Source: an uncultured Endomicrobiia bacterium (GTDB lineage Bacteria > Elusimicrobiota > Endomicrobiia > DTEH01). From it: a stretch of 64,000 nt of DNA. The position numbers and the translations under genes are program-made. The notes below the pieces were generated by a model. That model made no database searches and had not been told where the DNA came from. It saw only the letters and a list, made by a program, of their open reading frames with translations. Shown here piece after piece: positions 34,896 through 44,210 of this stretch; the stretch's first letter is position 1; every line of letters begins with the position of its first letter. Location of the stretch: NCBI GenBank assembly GCA_937936785.1, contig CALDDQ010000005.1, positions 1 to 64,000 on the forward strand, given 5' to 3'.

Positions 34896-36652
34896 TTCTT
34901 ATCTTTAAACATTAGCCCAAGTTCAATTAACTGTTTCTTATCTACTTCTGATGGTGCACCACTTAACATACAAATTCCTTTTTGAGTTTTTGGAAATGAA
35001 ATTACATCTCTTATACTTTCATTACCAGTTAATATTGCAACCATCCTGTCAAAACCGATAGCTAAACCACCGTGTGGCGGTGCACCAAAACTTAATGCAT
35101 CAAGCAAAAAGCCAAACCTGTTTTCTATATCTTCACTTGATATTTTTAATAAACTAAAAATTTTTTTTTGTAACTGCAAATCATGAATTCTTATACTACC
35201 TCCGCCAAGTTCTACACCATTTAGTACTATATCGTAAGCGCAAGATTTTACTTCCAACGGTTTTGTTTCCAAAATATCTAACTGTTTATAATTTGGCATT
35301 GTGAATGGATGATGAACACTTACAATCTTTTTTTCTTCATCAGAATATTCAAATAACGGAAAATTTATTATCCATAAAAATTTATATTCATTCTTGTCTT
35401 TTATTAATCCTAATTCTTTAGCCAATCTTTGTCTTACTAAACCTAATAACTCACAACTTTTCCGATGTTCTCCTGCAGAAAAAAATATTATTTCATTCCC
35501 TACTAACTTTAATTTTTCTTTCAAAGAATTTAGTTCTAATTCAGAAAAAAATTTTACTATATTCGATTCAAATTTGTTTTCTTTATATTTCATCCACGCA
35601 AGACCATTACCACCACAACTCTGAACAAAAGAAATATAATCGTCTATCTGCTGGCGAGAAAAGATATATCCTTCAGGAATAACTATAACATTTATACTAC
35701 CTTTATTGTCAATAATACTCCTAAACACTTTAAACTGTGTATCCAAAAATATAGATGTTACATTTACAATTTCTAAACCATATCTTAAATCTGGTTTATC
35801 TGTTCCATACTTTGAAATAGCTTCTTCATAATCCATCCTCAAAAATGGAATTTCTATTCTTTTCCCTGTAACATATTCAAAAATGTCACATAAAAGATTC
35901 TCGGTAATACTCATAACATCTTGCTGTTCTACAAAAGACATCTCAAAATCTATCTGTGTAAACTCCGGTTGTCTATCTGCTCTTAAATCTTCATCCCTAA
36001 AACATCTAACAACCTGGAAATATTTGTCAATTCCACCAACCATTAAAATTTGTTTAAACAATTGTGGAGATTGTGGAAGAGCATAAAATGTTCCTTTATT
36101 CAACCTTGAAGGAACTAAAAAATCTCTCGCTCCTTCAGGAGTTGATTTTGTCAACATCGGTGTCTCTATCTCTAAAAAACCATTTTTTACAAAAAAATTT
36201 CTTGTTATTGATAATAAATCGCTTCTTAGTTTTAAAACTTTATATACAGCATCTCTTCTAATATCTAAATATCTATACTTTAATCTCAACTCTTCTGAAA
36301 CATCAGTATATTCAGAAATATCAAATGGCAATATACTACAACTGTTCAAAATTTCTAATTCTTTTACAATGACTTCAATCTCGCCAGTGTAAATCTTTTT
36401 ATTCTCTGTTCCTAAAGGTCGTTCTCTTACATATCCAACAACTTTTATCACAAATTCATTCCTTAATTTTTCAGCTTTTTCAAACAAAGATTTATCCTCT
36501 GGTTGAAAAACAACCTGCACAATACCTTCTCTATCTCGCAAGTCTATAAATATCACACCACCATGATCACGTCTTGAATGCACCCAACCAAATAATGTTA
36601 TTTCTCTACCTACAAATGTTTTATCTAATTGCCCACAATAAAATTGTTTCAT
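34892..36652 (-). CDS. aspS: Aspartyl-tRNA synthetase, bacterial type
   Basis: A 586-residue class II synthetase: N-terminal anticodon OB domain, catalytic core with YRYLDIRRD, FRDEDLRADRQPEFTQ and the C-terminal motif 3 FGAPPHGGLAIGFDR, plus the GAD insert (about 285-410). His30 in RRDHGG is the residue linked with non-discriminating enzymes that also charge tRNA(Asn); E. coli, which is specific, has Leu there. AGGAG is the ribosome site and a good promoter is 60-90 bases upstream, so aspS heads the phoH-pgpH-ybeY-CNNM run. Confidence 0.96.
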   Translation of the reverse strand: MKQFYCGQLDKTFVGREITLFGWVHSRRDHGGVIFIDLRDREGIVQVVFQPEDKSLFEKAEKLRNEFVIKVVGYVRERPLGTENKKIYTGEIEVIVKELEILNSCSILPFDISEYTDVSEELRLKYRYLDIRRDAVYKVLKLRSDLLSITRNFFVKNGFLEIETPMLTKSTPEGARDFLVPSRLNKGTFYALPQSPQLFKQILMVGGIDKYFQVVRCFRDEDLRADRQPEFTQIDFEMSFVEQQDVMSITENLLCDIFEYVTGKRIEIPFLRMDYEEAISKYGTDKPDLRYGLEIVNVTSIFLDTQFKVFRSIIDNKGSINVIVIPEGYIFSRQQIDDYISFVQSCGGNGLAWMKYKENKFESNIVKFFSELELNSLKEKLKLVGNEIIFFSAGEHRKSCELLGLVRQRLAKELGLIKDKNEYKFLWIINFPLFEYSDEEKKIVSVHHPFTMPNYKQLDILETKPLEVKSCAYDIVLNGVELGGGSIRIHDLQLQKKIFSLLKISSEDIENRFGFLLDALSFGAPPHGGLAIGFDRMVAILTGNESIRDVISFPKTQKGICMLSGAPSEVDKKQLIELGLMFKDKK

Positions 36653-36712
36653 TAAATATCTCCTGTTATTATAAATATGTGTTAATTATCTTTTGATTTT
36701 ACAAAATTTTAT

Positions 36713-36741
36713 ATTATAATACAATAAATTCAGATATACAA
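36713..36741 (-). promoter_or_regulatory. Promoter of the aspS operon
   Basis: On the minus strand TTGTAT (36736-36741), 17 bases and TATAAT (36713-36718). Transcription would start near 36706, about 54 bases before the aspS ATG. The position in a gap of 139 bases after hldD agrees with a new transcription unit. Confidence 0.6.
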
Positions 36742-36791
36742 AGTATAATTTCGGTAGTATTTTTTGTTATGTATTAAAAAAACTATACTTT

Positions 36792-37796
36792 TTAATAATC
36801 TGACAAAAATTTATTTTTTAGAATATAATCTTGGATATACTCTCTAATCGCAATAGCAAAATCAGTAGGTTCTTTTTTATATCCACAATCTCTTATTTTT
36901 TTTACTTCTGCTTTGGTATAATACTGATATTGATTAATAATGTTTGGAGGCATATCTATGTATTCAATATGAGGTTTTAGTCCTAAAGCAAAAAAAACAT
37001 TCTCCACTAACGAATTAAATGTGTATGCATTACCTGTCCCGACATTAAATATTCCATTTTGCGACCTATTTTCATAAAAAAACATCGTCATATCAACAGC
37101 ATCTTTTATATAAACAAAATCTCTTAGTTGTTCTCCATCTTTATAATCTGGCCTATGTGACTTAAATAATTTTACCTTTTTTATCTCAGAATCATTTTGT
37201 GACATTATTTGTTCATAAGCTTTAATAACAAAACTTCGCATTTCTCCTTTATGATACTCATTAGGTCCAAATACGTTATAATATTTCAACCCCACAACTT
37301 TATTTAAAATTCCATTTTGTTTTAACCATAAATCAAACATATGTTTACTATATCCATACATATTTAACGGCTTTAGTAAATATAACCTTTCCTCATCATC
37401 AGAAAAACCTAAACTTCCATCTCCATAAGTTGCCCCACTTGATGCGTAAATAAATCTTATATTTTTTCTTACTGAAAATTTTGCAACTTCTTTTGAATAT
37501 TCAAAATTGTTTTTTACATAATATCTTTTGTCCGGATTAATGGTAGATGAACATGCTCCCATATGAAATATTGTGTCAATATTCAAATCGTCATAATTTC
37601 CTTCCAATAAATTTTTTAGAAAATCTTCTTTTTCTATATAATCTGAGAATTTTAACTTAACCAAATTTTTCCATTTATCAGATATACCTAAAGAATCTAC
37701 TACTATTATATTGTCAAAACCTTTCTTGTTTAAAAACCAAACAATTGCACTGCCTATAAATCCTGCTCCACCTGTAACAATTATTATTTTTTTCAT
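36792..37796 (-). CDS. hldD: ADP-L-glycero-D-manno-heptose 6-epimerase
   Basis: A 334-residue short-chain epimerase converting ADP-D,D-heptose to the L,D form for LPS core. The NAD(P) site is VTGGAGFIGSAIV; HMGACSST, YASSGATYGDG and YGYSKHMFD contain the catalytic Ser, Tyr and Lys. This pattern separates HldD from GalE. GAGGA lies upstream of the ATG. It ends the envelope run that begins with the GT39 gene at 45610. Confidence 0.93.
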   Translation of the reverse strand: MKKIIIVTGGAGFIGSAIVWFLNKKGFDNIIVVDSLGISDKWKNLVKLKFSDYIEKEDFLKNLLEGNYDDLNIDTIFHMGACSSTINPDKRYYVKNNFEYSKEVAKFSVRKNIRFIYASSGATYGDGSLGFSDDEERLYLLKPLNMYGYSKHMFDLWLKQNGILNKVVGLKYYNVFGPNEYHKGEMRSFVIKAYEQIMSQNDSEIKKVKLFKSHRPDYKDGEQLRDFVYIKDAVDMTMFFYENRSQNGIFNVGTGNAYTFNSLVENVFFALGLKPHIEYIDMPPNIINQYQYYTKAEVKKIRDCGYKKEPTDFAIAIREYIQDYILKNKFLSDY

Positions 37797-37850
37797 TTTA
37801 ATAAATCCTCATTAATTTGTTTAATTTAAATTTTTTATCATTATCAAAAA

Positions 37851-38630
37851 TTAGTTATAATTATATTCTTCAAGAATAGCATATACAGAACCTATAAAAA
37901 TTTTTGTTTGCATCTTTACTGGAATATGTTTTTCATCATCTGTCAACCAAACAAACATTTTTCCTCTTATCCTAAACAATGAAAATCTTTCTTCATCAAC
38001 CTTAGGCTCTAATTTTAAACATTTAAACTTTTTATCACCAATTTTTATTTCCTCTTGCTTTAGTACTGAAACAATCATCGGATATGATACCTTGCCAGAG
38101 TAAACATCCATTAAATATTTCTCTCCAACATTTAAGTTTTGTGTTCTTAAATAATATAATGAAGAAACTATATCTTGTACGTATTGTGGAATAGAACCAC
38201 TTTTATTTTCTAAAATAGAATACCAAAATCCATTTTTTTGGTCAAACAAAATGTATTCTTTAGATACTCGGCCTGATTCGTTCTGATCACTTACAAATTT
38301 TAGTGAATATAAACCATTATAGTCAAGAAAAGATTCTGTCCTGTTTCTAACTTTGTAAATAACATCCATCGAACTATTAGAAGTAGTTTGAGTAACAATA
38401 TGATAAACTTTTCTTCCATTAACAACAGTTTCGTTACAGGTCATAACACTTTCTCCTGCAGGAACAAATTCCCATTGTATTTTAAATTTCAACCTTTCGT
38501 GTGAAGGTAAAACCCGTTCTCCTATTATTCTAAGAGAATCTGTCCCAGAAAAAATTTTTTGTTCTAAATCAGTTGAATATAAAATTTTAAACACTAAAAA
38601 AAATAAAATGACAACAATTGATTTTTTCAT
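37851..38630 (-). CDS. DUF3108 exported protein
   Basis: A 259-residue protein with a signal peptide (hydrophobic 4-17, then YSTDLEQ) and a DUF3108 domain (about 45-255), a beta-rich fold seen in periplasmic or outer-membrane proteins of Gram-negatives. The motif AGESVMTCNE and RTESFLDYNGLYSLKF are typical. Function unknown; the place between gmhB and hldD suggests an envelope role. Confidence 0.75.
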   Translation of the reverse strand: MKKSIVVILFFLVFKILYSTDLEQKIFSGTDSLRIIGERVLPSHERLKFKIQWEFVPAGESVMTCNETVVNGRKVYHIVTQTTSNSSMDVIYKVRNRTESFLDYNGLYSLKFVSDQNESGRVSKEYILFDQKNGFWYSILENKSGSIPQYVQDIVSSLYYLRTQNLNVGEKYLMDVYSGKVSYPMIVSVLKQEEIKIGDKKFKCLKLEPKVDEERFSLFRIRGKMFVWLTDDEKHIPVKMQTKIFIGSVYAILEEYNYN

Positions 38631-38648
38631 TTTTTAGTATATTATATT

Positions 38649-39191
38649 TTAACATTTTTTTTCAAGGCTGATAATCTTTTTAGCAGCTGAAGAAAAGGTT
38701 TTTACTATATAATCAGGTTTTACTGAAAAATTTTTTAACTTTTTTCTTTTAATCAAAATTGTTTTTATACCTAAATTTTTTCCAAATTCTATATCTGTTG
38801 GCAAATCTCCTATCATAAAAGATTTTTTCTTGTCTATCAACGAAATTATGTTTTTTACCATACCTATTGCAGGTTTTCTACAACCACATTTTTCTTCTGG
38901 ATGATGCGGACAAAAGTAAATCTTAAAAATTTTTATACCTTTTGATTTTAGGATTTCTCTAATTTTTTTGTGTATTAAAATAACATTTTTTCTGCTAACA
39001 TATCCTCTTGCAATACCGGACTGGTTTGTAACTATTACAAACTTGTATCCTGATAACTGTAGTTTTTTCATTGACATAAATATATCTTTATAAAATTTTA
39101 TTTCCTTTGGATTATTTAAATAAATTTTATCTTTAATTATTGTACCATCTCTGTCTAAAAATATTATAGGTAGATTAACATTTCTTTCCAT
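38649..39191 (-). CDS. gmhB: Heptose-1,7-bisphosphate 7-phosphatase
   Basis: A 180-residue HAD phosphatase removing the 7-phosphate before ADP transfer. FLDRDGT carries nucleophile Asp13 and acid Asp15. The zinc loop has Cys94, His96, Cys102 and Cys104 in CPHHPEEKCGCRKP, the mark of GmhB as against histidinol phosphatase relatives, to which it is related. Overlaps lpxK by 28 bases at the start. Confidence 0.92.
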   Translation of the reverse strand: MERNVNLPIIFLDRDGTIIKDKIYLNNPKEIKFYKDIFMSMKKLQLSGYKFVIVTNQSGIARGYVSRKNVILIHKKIREILKSKGIKIFKIYFCPHHPEEKCGCRKPAIGMVKNIISLIDKKKSFMIGDLPTDIEFGKNLGIKTILIKRKKLKNFSVKPDYIVKTFSSAAKKIISLEKKC

Positions 39192-40237
39192 ATATCATTC
39201 CCTTCGAGTATTGTTAACTCTATGTTTAAAATATTAATCTTTTTTTTAGTATCTTCATTCATTGTTTCTAATATTTTTTCTATCCTTACTATATCTTTTT
39301 TCGTAGTAATTACAGGTAATTCATTAGAAAAAATTTTTGTTAAATCGGAAGGTTTATACCAATAATGATCTTTAAAAAAATATTTTTTATCTATACTAAA
39401 ATTGTTTTGTTTTAATACAAATTCTAAAGATTCAGGAAATCCTATGCCAGAAAAAATATTAATTTTACAATTTTTTTCTCTAAAAACATCTACTAAAACT
39501 TCATCATTATTAAAAAAATTAATTATTGACTTTGCAGTATAAAATGTAGTTACTAATTTTATATTTTTATTAATACCAAATATTTTACGTTTAATCTTAT
39601 AAACTTCTTTTGAATCAACCATATCAACATGGTTTAACACTACAATATCTGCTCTTTTAACACTGTCTTTAAACGATTCTCTTAAATTACCAAGTGGAAA
39701 AAAAAAGTTGTCCCAAAAATTTTTGTTAACATTTATAATTAAAATATTAAAATCTTTGTGAAAAGTATAGTTCTGATAACCATCATCTGAGATTATAAAT
39801 TCCGGATTAAAATTTTCTATTGCAAAAGATATTAAATCTTTTTTTTTCTTACCCACTACAACAGGAACTTTTAGTTCTTTAAACAACATTGTAGCTTCGT
39901 CACCATAAGTTTTAGAATCTATTTCATTCAAATTTTTTTCTCCTGACAAAAATAAAATATTTTCTTTTGATTTCCTTTTGTATCCACGTGTTATAATAAC
40001 TACTTCCTTATTATTTAACTTTAAATCTCTGACAAGTTTTTTTACAACTTCAGTTTTCCCTGTCCCACCTAATGTGAAATTGCCAATACAAATAACTTTT
40101 GTTCTAGTGTAAAATATTTTAATATTTTTATTTATATATTTTGACAAAATTAAAATTATTATATAATAAAATCCACTTAATAAAAACAAAATTGGAAATA
40201 AAAATATTCTCAAAAAATTTATTAAATTTATTTTCAT
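39164..40237 (-). CDS. lpxK: Tetraacyldisaccharide 4'-kinase
   Basis: LpxK (357 residues) phosphorylates lipid A disaccharide at the 4' position on the inner membrane. An N-terminal helix (about 8-33) anchors it; the P-loop is GNFTLGGTGKTEV (52-64), followed by DEATMLFKE and SDDGYQN with the catalytic Asp. It lies 2 bases after the LpxL-like gene. The LpxA, C, D and B steps are not in the window. Confidence 0.93.
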   Translation of the reverse strand: MKINLINFLRIFLFPILFLLSGFYYIIILILSKYINKNIKIFYTRTKVICIGNFTLGGTGKTEVVKKLVRDLKLNNKEVVIITRGYKRKSKENILFLSGEKNLNEIDSKTYGDEATMLFKELKVPVVVGKKKKDLISFAIENFNPEFIISDDGYQNYTFHKDFNILIINVNKNFWDNFFFPLGNLRESFKDSVKRADIVVLNHVDMVDSKEVYKIKRKIFGINKNIKLVTTFYTAKSIINFFNNDEVLVDVFREKNCKINIFSGIGFPESLEFVLKQNNFSIDKKYFFKDHYWYKPSDLTKIFSNELPVITTKKDIVRIEKILETMNEDTKKKINILNIELTILEGNDIWKEMLIYL

Positions 40238-40239
40238 AA

Positions 40240-41133
40240 CTATTTTTTTTCAACAGGTCTTGTCTTCCAACGTTTGTGTAACCAAAAATAATGTTGTGGA
40301 TACTTTGAGATATATTCTTCTAACCTCTTAGTAAAAGTTTCTGTTAATAAAAATACATCTTTTTCTTTGTTTCCTGTCAATTCTACTTTTATTTCTTCAA
40401 AATAAATATCGTGATATTTTCTATCATTACTTGGAACATCAACTGCAAGAATTATCCTCGCACCAGATTTTATTGCAAACCGAGCTGCACCTGTAGGTGT
40501 AGAAGCTTTTTTGCCAAAAAAGTTTACAAATACTCCACTACCAAGGGCATCCTGATCTGAAAGAATTCCTACAAATTCGTTTTTCTTTAACACTGTCAAC
40601 ACATCTCTTAACGCAGATTTTCTTGGAATAAGATTTATTCCTTGTTTAGATCTATAATCGTTTAATAATTTGTCAGCAAACTTGTTTCTTTGTTCTCCAA
40701 TTATAAAATTTATTGGATATCCCAAGAAAAAAATTGATGTCCCCATCAATTCCCAATTTCCAATATGCCCTGAAACAAAAATTCCACCTTTTTTTTGTAA
40801 CAAAACTTTATCTAAACATTCTATATTGTGTATTTTAAGCATTTTTATAATTTTTTTTGACGAATATGTTGGTAACAAAATTATTTCAACAACAGTTCTG
40901 CCAAAATTTTTATACACTTGATGGGCAAGAGAATATAATTCTTTAACTGATTTTGTATTTCCGAATGCAGTCTTTAAATTTTCTAAAACAACTTTAACTC
41001 TAATTCTTAAAACATAAAAAACAAAATCTGCAACTCTGTCTATCAAAAAAAAATTTATTTTCAAAGGTAAAAAACGGACTATGGAACAAAAAATCAGTAA
41101 CACAACATATTCAATAATATGTTTTATAATCAT
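40240..41133 (-). CDS. lpxL: Lipid A biosynthesis acyltransferase (LpxL family)
   Basis: A 297-residue late acyltransferase adding a secondary acyl chain to lipid A. A membrane helix lies near the N-terminus (8-30), and the catalytic HX4E is SGHIGNWELMG with His123 and Glu128. The tail PQHYFWLHKRWKTRP is typical. I place the start at ATG 41133, where it makes a 4-base ATGA overlap with the DUF362 gene, rather than at a TTG at 41163. Confidence 0.9.
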   Translation of the reverse strand: MIIKHIIEYVVLLIFCSIVRFLPLKINFFLIDRVADFVFYVLRIRVKVVLENLKTAFGNTKSVKELYSLAHQVYKNFGRTVVEIILLPTYSSKKIIKMLKIHNIECLDKVLLQKKGGIFVSGHIGNWELMGTSIFFLGYPINFIIGEQRNKFADKLLNDYRSKQGINLIPRKSALRDVLTVLKKNEFVGILSDQDALGSGVFVNFFGKKASTPTGAARFAIKSGARIILAVDVPSNDRKYHDIYFEEIKVELTGNKEKDVFLLTETFTKRLEEYISKYPQHYFWLHKRWKTRPVEKK

Positions 41134-42302
41134 TTTCTTTTTACGACTTTGTCTGCTAACCAACTAAGACGAACATTTATAGCATAATAATTACACAACT
41201 CATGACAACACATACAAGTAATACATTTTTTACGGTTAACTCTTGGATATTTGCCTATCATCTCAATTGCCTCTACAGGACAACTTTTTACACACATCTT
41301 ACAAACAACACATTTAGATTCGTTAATTTCAGGATATGTCCATATTAGTTTTGACATTAAAGAAACAAACCATTGAGGAAACATTTTTAATATTGCATTT
41401 GACGGTTTTATAAAATCTTTTTGTACAAAGTCAAATAAATTCTCTCCCAGAATTTCAATTTTAGACAAATCGCTTTCACCTAAACCTTGTTTATTAGCTA
41501 TCTTTGTGGTAGGAATCTCATTTGGATCTTTGAACCCTATTATTTTGCTTGCTACACTATCAACTGCAACTGCATCTTTACCTGCCACTATAACTGCAAA
41601 CTTTTTTATTCTTCCAGCAGAAGGTCCATTACCATCCATACCATAAATACCATCAAAAATTGATAATCTTGGTTTTATTATTGAAAATATGTCAACCAAC
41701 AATTGTGAGAAATTATCTGGATGTATTGCTTGTTTATGATAAGTTGATTTTCTAAGTCCAGGAACACATCCAAATAAATTCTTTATTGCTCCTGTAAAAA
41801 GTATCATTCCATGAGTTTTTAGTTTTGGGACTGTTATTACACAATCAAAAGACATTACAGTTTTAGAAATAAAAACTTCCGGAGTATATTTTCTATTTTT
41901 TATTCTAAATATTTCAACTCCACCAGTTTCAAAACTTACTAATTTTGCTCCTTCTTCATCACAGACTTTAGTTAAACCACTTTCCAACCAGTATTTATCA
42001 ATAGTAGCTAATAAACGTGTTGATTCGTTAGAACCAACAACTGCACCACCAGGACTATCTCCTACAAAAGGTATCCCACCAGCTTTTTTCACTAATCTAA
42101 TAATTGCACGAACAATTTCAGGATGTGTTGTAACTGCTTTTTCTGGTTTTTTTGGCGAAAGTAAATTCGGTTTTATTAACACATTTTCACCAGTTTTTAT
42201 AAAACTTGTAATTCCACCTAACAAATTTATTGCTTCTTCAACTTTTTTACAAACTAGTTCTTTTTCATAATTATCACATCTTACAACTGAAACTTTTGGC
42301 AT
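41130..42302 (-). CDS. DUF362 protein with two [4Fe-4S] ferredoxin clusters
   Basis: A 390-residue protein: DUF362 domain (about 1-290) with the segment KPNLLSPKKPE and LKTHGMILFTGAIKNLFG, then a C-terminal 2[4Fe-4S] region with CVVCKMCVKSCPVEAI and CITCMCCHELC. Function unknown. No signal peptide. Overlap with lpxL (ATGA) and the place in an envelope run suggest linked expression, but no known enzyme of lipid A needs it. Confidence 0.82.
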   Translation of the reverse strand: MPKVSVVRCDNYEKELVCKKVEEAINLLGGITSFIKTGENVLIKPNLLSPKKPEKAVTTHPEIVRAIIRLVKKAGGIPFVGDSPGGAVVGSNESTRLLATIDKYWLESGLTKVCDEEGAKLVSFETGGVEIFRIKNRKYTPEVFISKTVMSFDCVITVPKLKTHGMILFTGAIKNLFGCVPGLRKSTYHKQAIHPDNFSQLLVDIFSIIKPRLSIFDGIYGMDGNGPSAGRIKKFAVIVAGKDAVAVDSVASKIIGFKDPNEIPTTKIANKQGLGESDLSKIEILGENLFDFVQKDFIKPSNAILKMFPQWFVSLMSKLIWTYPEINESKCVVCKMCVKSCPVEAIEMIGKYPRVNRKKCITCMCCHELCNYYAINVRLSWLADKVVKRK

Positions 42303-42325
42303 TTTTTACTCCTAATTATTTAGTA

Positions 42326-43120
42326 TTAAATTCCAAAAAATATTTTTATATAAAAATCTAATTTATTAAAAAAATCTTTAACACTCATAGCAGAAATTTC
42401 TTTCCATTCAATACGTGGCAATAAATAAACATTTGAATTTTTGTCTATTAAACCATTTTTTGTAGTACAACTTGTTAAATACCCTAATTCTGATAACACT
42501 TTTTCATAATCTTTAAAATACTTGCCAAAAGGATAACAAAAATGTTTTATCTCTATACCTAAAATTTCAGAAAGATTGTGTTTAGATTTTTTCAATTCTG
42601 CTAATATAATATTCTCATCAACTTGACTTAAATCAGGATGTGACATTGTATGCGAACCAATTTCAAAAATATCTTGTATATTTTTTAAATCTTCAACTGA
42701 CATATGTTGTGCCTCAGGCATGTAGGGATATGAAAATTTTTTACCGATTGCATTTACTGTCATAAATATTGTCGCTTTAAAATTATATTTTTTAAGTATT
42801 GGATATGCAAACTCTAAATTATTTTTATATCCGTCATCAAACGTTATACTAAAAGTTTTTGGAATAATACTATTTTTTTCAATGTTGTGCTTCATTTTTT
42901 CTAACGAAATTGTCCTATAACCTCTATCATACAAAAACTTCATCTGTCTGTCAAACGCTTCCGGTGAAACATATAAACTTTTATATCCTCCTTTGTATGG
43001 CTCAACTCTATGATAAATTAGTATAAATGACTTATTTTTATACTGTAAAATTAAAAAATAATACACCATAAAAAAAACAACTGTTAAACCTATAATCTTT
43101 TTTATTAAATCATTTTTCAT
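42326..43120 (-). CDS. Membrane-anchored polysaccharide deacetylase
   Basis: A 264-residue protein with one N-terminal membrane helix (about 9-24) and a NodB-homology deacetylase domain. SITFDDGYKNN holds the catalytic Asp and metal Asp, SHTMSHPDLS the H-x3-H metal pair, and FCYPFGKY the later motif. It would remove acetyl groups from a cell-surface glycan in the periplasm. Start at ATG 43120, 11 bases into the GT4 gene; a GTG at 43171 is less likely. Confidence 0.88.
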   Translation of the reverse strand: MKNDLIKKIIGLTVVFFMVYYFLILQYKNKSFILIYHRVEPYKGGYKSLYVSPEAFDRQMKFLYDRGYRTISLEKMKHNIEKNSIIPKTFSITFDDGYKNNLEFAYPILKKYNFKATIFMTVNAIGKKFSYPYMPEAQHMSVEDLKNIQDIFEIGSHTMSHPDLSQVDENIILAELKKSKHNLSEILGIEIKHFCYPFGKYFKDYEKVLSELGYLTSCTTKNGLIDKNSNVYLLPRIEWKEISAMSVKDFFNKLDFYIKIFFGI

Positions 43121-44210
43121 AAAAAATTTTTTTGTACACAATTTCATATTCTTTAACCATTCTACTAACACTAAATATCTCTTTATTCATATTACAAATA
43201 TTATTTGCATAAAAACCATAATTACTTATAACTTTTAATATCCCAGAATACAAATTCATATAATCACCTGCATCAACAAAAATACCATAATCTTCACTAA
43301 TCAATTCCATCAATCCACCAACTTTTGTTGCAACAAATGGTTTGTTATAAAACAATCCTTCTAAAATGCTCTTTCCCATACTCTCAAAATAAGAACTGGA
43401 TACAATTATGTCTGATGCTATAAGATAATCTTCTATATTATCTTTAAATCCTACAAAAAAAATATAATTTTCAAGTTTGTTTTCTTTAATATATTCTTTC
43501 AACTTACTACAAAATATTTTATCTTCTTCTTTGCCAATAATTATCAATTTTACTTTTATTTTTTTATCAATCAACATTTTAACAGTTTTTAAAACTAAAT
43601 CATGCCCTTTAATTTTTTCTATTCTCGCTATAATTGCTAACAAAATAGTATCTTTGCCAATCTGGTAATAACCTCTAATTTTATCTCTTATCTCTAATCT
43701 TTCATTTTCAGAAAATTCTTTTTTATTAACACAATCATAAATAGTTGTTATTTTATTTTCTTCAACTTTAAAATCTTTAACTATAACCTCTTTAACTTGT
43801 CCAGACACAGTTATTATATGATCACAATTTTTGTATAGATATTTATTAATAATTTTTTTTAAACCTTTTTTTCTGTAAATCACATTACGAGTGATAATTA
43901 TTTTTTTATTAAAAATTTTAGATACCAACAAACATATCCAATAAAATTTTGGTGAATGAACATCTAAAATATTAATTCTTTGATTTATTATTATTCTAGC
44001 TACTTTAAATATTGACCACAAACCTATATCAAACTTAGGATTAATATTATAAATCTCAACTGTGTCTTTTAACAAAATGTTTAATCTACTTGTAGGTAAA
44101 CAACATAAAATTATTTTATGTCCTAATTTTTTTAATTCTCTACAACAAAAATAAACTCGTTCAGCACCACCGGACCAATAAGGCGCTGCATCAAATATTG
44201 CTATTTTCAT
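43110..44210 (-). CDS. Glycosyltransferase family 4
   Basis: A 366-residue GT-B glycosyltransferase. GGAERVYFCCRELKKLGH at the N-terminus and the C-terminal donor-site SSYFESMGKSILEGLFYNKP with the E-x7-E pair place it in GT4. It builds an LPS or surface sugar chain at the cytosolic face. The donor cannot be read from sequence. It overlaps the GT39 gene by 4 bases. Confidence 0.9.
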   Translation of the reverse strand: MKIAIFDAAPYWSGGAERVYFCCRELKKLGHKIILCCLPTSRLNILLKDTVEIYNINPKFDIGLWSIFKVARIIINQRINILDVHSPKFYWICLLVSKIFNKKIIITRNVIYRKKGLKKIINKYLYKNCDHIITVSGQVKEVIVKDFKVEENKITTIYDCVNKKEFSENERLEIRDKIRGYYQIGKDTILLAIIARIEKIKGHDLVLKTVKMLIDKKIKVKLIIIGKEEDKIFCSKLKEYIKENKLENYIFFVGFKDNIEDYLIASDIIVSSSYFESMGKSILEGLFYNKPFVATKVGGLMELISEDYGIFVDAGDYMNLYSGILKVISNYGFYANNICNMNKEIFSVSRMVKEYEIVYKKIFYEK

